Below are positions 59,035-64,000 of a stretch of DNA of 64,000 bases, piece after piece (position 1 is the first letter of the stretch; each line of letters opens with the position of its first letter). The translations under genes and the position numbers were made by a program. Under the pieces are notes generated by a model that saw only the letters and a list, made by a program, of their open reading frames with translations, did no database searches and was not told where the DNA came from. The stretch spans positions 1 through 64,000 of the forward strand of contig NZ_BBJO01000024.1 of assembly GCF_000739575.1 (NCBI RefSeq), written 5' to 3'. The stretch comes from Halobellus rufus. GTDB lineage: Archaea; Halobacteriota; Halobacteria; Halobacteriales; Haloferacaceae.

Positions 59035-60267
59035 TCACTCGCGCTTCAGCGCTTCGACGCCCGCCAGCGGCTGGCCGGTGAGCGCGCGGATGTACGCGCC
59101 GCCCGCGATCGAGACGTGGTCGAAGTCGGCCTCGTCCATCCCGTACATCCCGATCGCGCGGGAGGTGTCGCCGCCGCCGACGACCGAGAAGCAGTCGGTC
59201 TCGGCGATCGCCTCCAGCACCGTCACGGTGCCGACGGAGAACCGCTCGTCCTCGAAGACGCCCAGCGCGCCCTTCACGAAGACGGCCTCGGAGTCGCGGA
59301 CGACGTCGGCGTACCCCTCGGCGGTGTCGGTGCCGACGTCGAGGAAGGAGACGTCTTTCTCCTCGATCGCGTCGACGTCGGTCTCGGCGCGCTCGCCGCC
59401 GTCGTCCTCGTAGGCGAGGTCAGTCGCGAGCGTGATCTGCTCGCCGCGCTCGTCGAGCATCTCCTCGACGACCGCGTGGTTGGCCTCCCACTGAGAGTCG
59501 TAGAGGTCGGCCTCGGGGTCGAGGTCGAAGCCGACGGGCGCACCCGCCGCGCGGAGGAACAGTTCGCCGGCGATGCCCCCGAGCAGGAAGTCGTCGACTT
59601 TGGTTCCCAAGTTGTTCATCACGTCGATGACGTCGGTCGCCTTCGTGCCGCCGACGACCATCGTCACGCGGCCGTCGAACTCCTTTCCGGCGATCGCGGT
59701 ATTGGCCTCGTACTCCGTCTGCATCACGCGGCCCGCGTACGCCGGGAGCACGAGCGGGAACCCGACGATCGAGGCGTGCGAGCGGTGCGCCGCCGAGTAG
59801 GCGTCGTCGACGTACGCGTCGAAGTGCGGCGCGAGCGCCTGCACGAACTCGGTCTCGGCCTTCGTCTCCGGGTCCTCCTCGGGGAGTTCGTCGTCGCACA
59901 TCCGCGTGTTTTCGAGCAGGAGAATTTCGCCCGCGTCAAGCGCCTCGATGGCGTCGATCGCTTTTTTCCCATATGTGTCGGCGACGAAGTCGACGTCGCG
60001 ACCGACGTGCTCCGCCAGAATCTCGGCGTGTCCCGCGAGGGAGACGAAGTCGTCGCGACCGGGGCGGCCTTGGTGCGCGAGGAGGGCGACGCGGTGGCCC
60101 GCCTCGGCGAGTTCGCGGACCGTCTCCGCGTGGCGCTCGAATCGGCGGTTGTCCTGCGGGGCTCCGTCCTCGATCGGCGAGTTGAGGTCGAGTCGGACGA
60201 GGACGCGCTGGTCGGCCGGGAGGTCATCGAGCGTATCGAACGTGGCGGTCGGAGTGTCTGTCGACAT
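59035..60267 (-). CDS. pgk: Phosphoglycerate kinase
   Basis: 410-residue glycolytic kinase (1,3-bisphosphoglycerate + ADP to 3-phosphoglycerate + ATP). Features: LVRLDLNSPIEDGAPQDNRR (substrate binding), LLAHQGRPGRDDFVSL, CFSVVGGGDTSRAIGMYGMDEADF and VSIAGGAYIRALTGQPLAG. The archaeal form lacks a canonical GGAKVxxK segment, having VVGGTKATDVIDVM. It is the only pgk here, between gapII and gapI, and serves both pathways. Confidence 0.95.
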   Translation of the reverse strand: MSTDTPTATFDTLDDLPADQRVLVRLDLNSPIEDGAPQDNRRFERHAETVRELAEAGHRVALLAHQGRPGRDDFVSLAGHAEILAEHVGRDVDFVADTYGKKAIDAIEALDAGEILLLENTRMCDDELPEEDPETKAETEFVQALAPHFDAYVDDAYSAAHRSHASIVGFPLVLPAYAGRVMQTEYEANTAIAGKEFDGRVTMVVGGTKATDVIDVMNNLGTKVDDFLLGGIAGELFLRAAGAPVGFDLDPEADLYDSQWEANHAVVEEMLDERGEQITLATDLAYEDDGGERAETDVDAIEEKDVSFLDVGTDTAEGYADVVRDSEAVFVKGALGVFEDERFSVGTVTVLEAIAETDCFSVVGGGDTSRAIGMYGMDEADFDHVSIAGGAYIRALTGQPLAGVEALKRE

Positions 60268-60376
60268 TGGTGGCTGGCTGGTGGGTTCGGGAAGGAATTA
60301 CTTAGTCGTGGTCGGATCCGGTCGTCGCGTCGAAACCGTCGTCCGATCGCCGGGGGCACTCCGGCAGAATCGCGGT

Positions 60377-61420
60377 TCAGTCGTGAGTGATGAAGTGCGC
60401 GACGTCGAGCATCCGGTTCGAGAAGCCGTACTCGTTGTCGTACCACGTCAGGATCTTGTAGAGACCGCCGCCGTTGACGGCGTTCGTCGACTGGAGGTCG
60501 ACGGTCGAAGAGAAGGGAAGCCCCTGAATGTCCGAGGAGACGACCTCGTCGTCCGTGTAGCCGAGGACGCCCGCGAGCGGGCCGGAGTCGGCGGCCGCGC
60601 GGAAGGCGTCGTTGAGTTCCTCGACGGATGGCGCGGCGTCGAGGGAGACGACGAGTTCCGTGACCGAGCCGTTCGGGACGGGGACGCGGATCGCCATCCC
60701 GTCGAGTTTGCCCTCCAGTTGCGGGAGGATCTCGGTCGTCGCCTTCGCCGCCCCGGTCGACGTCGGGACGATGTTCTCGGCGGCCGCGCGCCCGCGACGC
60801 TGTTTCGAGTGCGGGCTGTCGATGAGGTTCTGGCTGCCGGTGTAGGCGTGGACCGTGGTGAGCAGGCCGTGTTCGATGCCGAACTCCTCGTCGAGCACCT
60901 TCGCGACCGGGCTGATGGAGTTCGTCGTACAGGAGGCGTTCGAGACGACGTTCTCGCCGTCGTACTCGTCGTGGTTGACGCCGTAGACGAGCTGTTTGAC
61001 CGGTTCCTCGCCCTTCGGCGGTGCGGAGATGACGACCTTGTCGGCACCGGCTTCGAGGTGCGCGGAGGCGTCCTCCTTCGTGCGGAAGATGCCGGTGCAC
61101 TCGAGGGCGACGTCGACGTCGAGGTCGTCCCACGGGAGGTTCGTGGGGTCCTGGACGTTGAAAAGCGGGACCGACGTGTCGCCGACGACGAGGGAGTCGC
61201 CGTCGCGGGCGACGTCGTCGAGGCGGCCCATCACGGTGTCGTACTTCGCCAGATACGCCATATCGTCGAAGTCCATCACGTCGTTGATGCCGACGAGTTC
61301 GACCTTCGGGTGGTCGCGCACCGCGCGGAAGACGTTGCGGCCGATTCGACCGAACCCGTTCAGCGCGACTCGGACGGTGTCGTCGGCGGCGGCGGAATCC
61401 AAATTGGATTTTTCACTCAT
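60377..61420 (-). CDS. gapI: Glyceraldehyde-3-phosphate dehydrogenase type I (GapI)
   Basis: 347-residue bacterial-type GAPDH. NAD-binding VRVALNGFGRIGRNVFRAV, catalytic Cys164 in SNASCTTNSISP, TGAAKATTEILPQLEGKLDG and WYDNEYGFSNRMLD are typical. In Haloferax type I runs in the glycolytic direction and is sugar-regulated (literature, from memory). The start ATG at 61420 (MSEKSN) is supported by a TATA-like GATTCAAGTAG about 27 nt upstream. A TACT-N7-GAGT site covers the start codon. It is 109 bp upstream of pgk, in the same direction. Confidence 0.95.
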   Translation of the reverse strand: MSEKSNLDSAAADDTVRVALNGFGRIGRNVFRAVRDHPKVELVGINDVMDFDDMAYLAKYDTVMGRLDDVARDGDSLVVGDTSVPLFNVQDPTNLPWDDLDVDVALECTGIFRTKEDASAHLEAGADKVVISAPPKGEEPVKQLVYGVNHDEYDGENVVSNASCTTNSISPVAKVLDEEFGIEHGLLTTVHAYTGSQNLIDSPHSKQRRGRAAAENIVPTSTGAAKATTEILPQLEGKLDGMAIRVPVPNGSVTELVVSLDAAPSVEELNDAFRAAADSGPLAGVLGYTDDEVVSSDIQGLPFSSTVDLQSTNAVNGGGLYKILTWYDNEYGFSNRMLDVAHFITHD

Positions 61421-61429
61421 ATCTGAGTA
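61415..61429. promoter_or_regulatory. TACT-N7-GAGT site over the gapI start codon (TrmB-like)
   Basis: On the minus strand TACT-CAGATAT-GAGT. The site spans the TSS/start region just downstream of the TATA-like element (61442-61452), so bound protein would repress. Same half-sites and spacing as the site upstream of gapII. Confidence 0.55.
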
Positions 61430-61775
61430 CACATCGTCCTCCTACTTGAATCCCCGTGTCATTGGATTCGGTTCGCGGATACGGAATACCGGCGTCAGTA
61501 CCGGCTCAAATACGGGGCAAACGCCGTTGCGTCGCTGAGTGAACTTCCCCACCGAGCGCAGAAATCCTGCAATATCAAGCATAGAGTGACCATAGCAATC
61601 AATTCCATTCATAGATCCACACGGATGCAGCGCGGGAACACCTGGAATTCCATCGCTGACCTGACGTTTTTCGGGCCGGCGCGCGGAATCGAAAGACCGC
61701 GCCGTGTTCCGCACTGTCCGGCCGAATCGGCCGGGGGGAGAAGGCTTTTCTTCGGAACATTCCTACGGACGAGCG
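61421..61775. other. 355-bp divergent spacer between gapI and hsp20
   Basis: Holds the gapI promoter (TATA-like at 61442-61452), the TACT-N7-GAGT site, and near 61741-61750 the TATA-like GGCTTTTC of hsp20, about 30 nt before its ATG. Between them lies a patch with lower GC (61565-61630). An open frame at 61442-61714 on the minus strand is not supported as a gene. Confidence 0.5.
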
Positions 61776-62138
61776 ATGAGAGACGACCGCGACGACCCGT
61801 TCGACGAGTTCTTCGATGGGATCGAGCGGATGATGGACGAAATGACCGGCAGCGACGCCTCCGGGTTCGCCACCGAGACCCACGTCGACGTCTACGACGA
61901 GGGCTCGGAGCTCCGCCTCGTCGCCGATCTCCCGGGGGTCGCGAAGGACGCCATCGAACTCAAGTGCGACGGCGAAGTCCTCACGATCTCCGCGGCCGGC
62001 GACCGCCGCGAGTACGACGAGCGGATCCGACTGCCCGCCCGCGTCGACGAACACTCCGCGAGCGCCTCGTTCAACAACGGCATCCTGCAGGTCACCTTCG
62101 AGAAGGTCGACGACTCGGCCTCGATCGACCTCGAATAG
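61776..62138 (+). CDS. Hsp20 small heat shock protein
   Basis: 120-residue alpha-crystallin-domain chaperone. A short N-terminal acidic/helical arm (RDDPFDEFFDGIERMMDEM) precedes the core: THVDVYDEGSELRLVADLPGVAKDAIELKCDGEVLTISA (strands 2-6) and SASASFNNGILQVTFEKV. The C-terminal IxI motif is weak (SIDLE). It binds unfolding proteins as oligomers. The ATG at 61776 fits the TATA-like element at about 61743. It is divergent from gapI. Confidence 0.9.
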   Translation: MRDDRDDPFDEFFDGIERMMDEMTGSDASGFATETHVDVYDEGSELRLVADLPGVAKDAIELKCDGEVLTISAAGDRREYDERIRLPARVDEHSASASFNNGILQVTFEKVDDSASIDLE

Positions 62139-62407
62139 GCCCTCGCGACCGACGGCCCCGGATTCGTCCGTTTCGCGGATTTTCCGAACCGCTCCGGTGT
62201 AGTAGCGTTTGCAAACCTTCACTCACTCGATCACACGCAGTCGTGCGATCGGCCGAGCAATCAGTTACAACCGCTACGAGACCAACGAGCGACGGCGATT
62301 CACGCCCGACGGAGCCTCGGCTACAGGAACAGACAGCGGGAAACGTGTTAGGTCCCCTCGTGGGGCAACCCTGCGGGACCGCAGAGTCGTCGACTACGTC
62401 CGCAGAA
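62139..62407. other. Spacer between hsp20 and rpl10e with stem-loops
   Basis: 269 bp without a gene. It contains GTTTGCAAAC (62207-62216, perfect palindrome), an outer GTAGCG/CGCTAC stem (62202-62207 with 62272-62277) and an inner stem CGATCACACG/CGTGCGATCG (62228-62237 with 62242-62251, 9 of 10 pairs, tetraloop CAGT). It could be a structured RNA or a bidirectional terminator for convergent hsp20 and rpl10e transcripts. Confidence 0.45.
62202..62277. ncRNA. Candidate structured RNA or terminator (nested stem-loops)
   Basis: Outer 6-bp stem GTAGCG/CGCTAC encloses an inner 10-bp stem with one mismatch and a 4-nt loop. No known RNA family is recognised; box H/ACA or C/D elements are not convincing. 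Function uncertain. Confidence 0.3.
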
Positions 62408-62938
62408 TCAGGAGACGAGGAGCTTCTCGCCCTTCTCGACGTCGATGCGGCACGGCGGCGACATCTTGTTGTACGCGCGGCGGAGCGCGTCCTTCGCGAT
62501 GTCGGCGTGTTCGGGCTGGCAGTAGATCGTGAAGACCCGCTCGTTGCGCTGGACGCGCGCGGCGGTGCCGACGGGCTTGCCGAACGCCTGTCGCATCCCG
62601 TCGGAGACGCGGTCCGCGCCCGCGCCGGTCGCCTGCTTGTTCTCGCGCAGGATCTGGTGGGGGAACTTCCGGAGGACCATCTTGTAGTTCTCCTGGCCGA
62701 CCTCCTTGAGCATCACGCGGTTCGCCGACAGGCGCGCGGATTCGAGCGAGCCGTGGCGGACCTGACACTCCTCTTCGAGGCGGAGGCTGATCTGGACCGG
62801 GTAGTCCTGCGGACCGGTCTGAAGGTTGCCCATGTTGTGCTGTGCGATCTTCGAGCCGGGAATGCCGGTGACGTAGTCGCGCCGCGTGTAGGACGGCTTC
62901 GACAGTTCCCGGTACATTGAGGCGGGTTTGTCGGACAT
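62408..62938 (-). CDS. rpl10e: 50S ribosomal protein L10e (uL16)
   Basis: 176-residue large-subunit protein. Archaeal L10e features: [35 protein letters not shown] at the start, [65 protein letters not shown], and [20 protein letters not shown]. The start ATG at 62938 is the standard one. It stands apart from the main ribosomal operons, as usual in haloarchaea. Confidence 0.97.
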   Translation of the reverse strand: MSDKPASMYRELSKPSYTRRDYVTGIPGSKIAQHNMGNLQTGPQDYPVQISLRLEEECQVRHGSLESARLSANRVMLKEVGQENYKMVLRKFPHQILRENKQATGAGADRVSDGMRQAFGKPVGTAARVQRNERVFTIYCQPEHADIAKDALRRAYNKMSPPCRIDVEKGEKLLVS

Positions 62939-63080
62939 AGTTACTTGTGCTGAACAACGCCCATACGACCTAAAAGCGCTTCGAACTGTTCGCCGCCGCA
63001 CCGGCAATGTCGGGGAGCGAGTCGGGGGCGAGGCGGACGAGTCGTCCGGAAGCGGCCCGGTCGCGTTCACCCGGAGAGCA

Positions 63081-63090
63081 TATTATATAC
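63081..63090 (+). promoter_or_regulatory. TATA box of the glutamine amidotransferase gene
   Basis: TATTATATAC centred 28 nt before the GTG at 63114. A strong consensus haloarchaeal TATA box, implying a leaderless transcript. Confidence 0.6.
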
Positions 63091-63113
63091 TCACCGGTGC
63101 CATCAGTCCGAAC

Positions 63114-63770
63114 GTGATACTCGTCCTCGAAAACGAAGTCGATCCGGAATCGCGCTACTTCGTGCCCGAGATCCGTCGGCACCTCGAGGAGGCGGGCGCG
63201 CGCGTTCGCGTCTACACCTACGCCGACTCGGGCGGGCGGCCCGAGGCGCTCGCCGACGCGGACGCGGTCGTCCTCTCCGGCAGCACCGCGGGCGTCTACG
63301 AGACGGCGTCGTACCCGTGGATGGACGAGTTGCGCGCGCTGGTCCCGGAACTCGTCGAGAAGCGCGTCCCGACGCTGGGGGTCTGTTTCGGCCACCAACT
63401 CGTCAACGACGCGCTCGGCGGGACCGTCGAGCACCGCGGCCTCCGGAAGGGGATCGAGCGGGTTCGACTCGACGACGACCCGCTGTTCGACGGCGTCGGC
63501 GAGCGCGTGCCGATGGTCCACGGCGACTTCGTGACCGAACTCGGCGACGGGATGGAGCGGATCGCCACCGCCGACTACTACGAGTACCTCGGCAGCCGAC
63601 ACCGCGACGCGCCGCTGTGGACCGTCCAGTACCACCCCGAGTTCACCGCCGCGCTCCTGCCGGACATCGAGGACGACTTCGGTTGGCCGACGAACGACCG
63701 CGACCGCGAGTTCGACGACGTCTCGGTCGAACGGACCTTCGAGAACTTCGTCAGGCTGGCGGCCGAGTAG
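63114..63770 (+). CDS. Class I glutamine amidotransferase (GuaA/CarA-like domain)
   Basis: 218-residue stand-alone GATase1 domain. The triad is Cys91 in GVCFGHQ, His174 and Glu176 in QYHPEF. The start MILVLENEVDPESRYFVPEIRRHLEEAG is typical. Synthetase partner is not in the window. Short GATases of this type include GMP synthase GuaAa and unassigned members; no other subunit neighbours it. GTG start with a strong TATA box. Confidence 0.85.
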   Translation: MILVLENEVDPESRYFVPEIRRHLEEAGARVRVYTYADSGGRPEALADADAVVLSGSTAGVYETASYPWMDELRALVPELVEKRVPTLGVCFGHQLVNDALGGTVEHRGLRKGIERVRLDDDPLFDGVGERVPMVHGDFVTELGDGMERIATADYYEYLGSRHRDAPLWTVQYHPEFTAALLPDIEDDFGWPTNDRDREFDDVSVERTFENFVRLAAE

Positions 63771-63778
63771 CGACGCCC

Positions 63779-64000
63779 TCACTCGGAGGTCGTCGACGCC
63801 GGTCCGCCCGTCGACTCCGACGACTCTGATTCGTCCGCCGATTCCGACGACTCCGTCGCCGGGGCCTGCCGCGTCGGCTCGACCGAGACGAACTCCAGGT
63901 CCAGTTCCTCCAGCAGCGCCGCCGCGCGGTCGGTGACCGAGGGCGCGACCAGCAGGCCGCGGACGCCCTCGCCGGGGAACTCCCCGTCGACCGCCTCGAC
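63779..64000 (-). CDS. nucS: Endonuclease NucS, C-terminal part (partial)
   Basis: The last 73 residues and stop of a minus-strand gene that continues past the right edge. GVRGLLVAPSVTDRAAALLEELDLEFVSVEP is the C-terminal part of the NucS/EndoMS nuclease domain (mismatch-directed double-strand cleavage in archaea and actinobacteria). The final 30 residues are Ser/Glu-rich (TESSESADESESSES), likely disordered. The partial length prevents checking of catalytic residues, so the assignment rests on one segment. Confidence 0.7.
   Translation of the reverse strand, partial: VEAVDGEFPGEGVRGLLVAPSVTDRAAALLEELDLEFVSVEPTRQAPATESSESADESESSESTGGPASTTSE

Noticed and set aside
61442-61714. Open frame in the gapI-hsp20 spacer, minus strand
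   Set aside because: It overlaps the gapI promoter and TATA element and has no family-like sequence.
1-64000. CRISPR array, prophage or intact insertion sequence
   Set aside because: No regularly spaced repeats, phage genes, transposase genes or target duplications were seen in the window.

Overview
This 64 kb window is a chromosomal stretch from a haloarchaeon (class Halobacteria). The base composition is very GC-rich and the predicted proteins are strongly acidic. Many genes start with GTG and have a TATA-like element about 25-30 nt before the start codon, as expected for leaderless transcripts. The gene content is archaeal: RpoL, L10e, Rio2, thermosome, NcsA, FtsZ2 with CdrS and CdrL, CobY, type II GAPDH and NucS. 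From memory, the order ncsA-ftsZ2-cdrS-cdrL-HAD-cbiB-cobS-cobY-cobT-cobD-cbiZ and the gapII/pgk/gapI group resemble Haloferax volcanii, so a Haloferacales-like genus is likely. I cannot name a species. No prophage, CRISPR array or intact insertion sequence is visible, so this is core genome with a few unusual intergenic elements.

Layout. 1-3.7 kb: end of coaBC, a HalOD1 protein, a reduced thioredoxin-reductase-like flavoprotein, an uncharacterised protein and an SRPBCC protein. 3.8-9.2 kb: two convergent Trk potassium-uptake pairs (trkA-trkH facing trkH-trkA). 9.2-10.8 kb: gatA/gatC. 11-16 kb: Nudix, asparagine-synthase-like and PHP genes, purL, and a His/Asp repeat membrane protein. 16-21.7 kb: GH13 alpha-glucosidase, hisF, rpoL, MBL hydrolase, membrane DnaJ. 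22-29 kb: UDG-like protein, DUF5793-type protein, rio2, lipoate ligase, endonuclease IV, methyltransferase, DUF7095-type protein, ncsA. 29-31.3 kb: cell-division locus ftsZ2-cdrS-cdrL. 31.4-37.3 kb: overlapping cobamide-salvage operon in which cbiB is split by a frameshift. 37.5-42 kb: membrane protein, alanine dehydrogenase, thermosome, tRNA-Ser(GGA), small proteins. 42-46 kb: cytochrome bd oxidase and threonine deaminase. 46-54.7 kb: MATE transporter, citrate synthase, PhoU/TrkA-C protein, AstE-like and threonine-synthase-like enzymes, two tandem isoaspartyl methyltransferases. 54.8-64 kb: HVO_0476-type zinc finger, M29 aminopeptidase, both GAPDH types around one PGK, phosphoesterase, Hsp20, L10e, glutamine amidotransferase, and the C-terminus of NucS.

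How the genes work together. CbiZ, CobD, CbiB, CobY, CobT and CobS rebuild adenosylcobamide from salvaged corrinoids, and the leading HAD gene may supply a phosphatase. GapI, PGK and GapII form the reversible lower glycolytic segment. A TACT-N7-GAGT site lies upstream of the gapII promoter and another lies over the gapI start codon, which fits opposite control by a TrmB-like sugar regulator. CdrL and CdrS flank a promoter carrying repeated GTAAGAC motifs that probably set ftsZ2 expression.

The most interesting undescribed signals are: (i) an ungapped promoter-like element, TCAGATCAC-N8-CTGGCCGC-N8-ATATAAA, seen before hisF and again after cbiZ where no plus-strand gene follows; (ii) the GTAAGAC repeats before cdrS-ftsZ2; (iii) the opposed TrmB-like sites; (iv) the cbiB split with a TGATG stop/restart; (v) a structured non-coding element between gatC and the Nudix gene.
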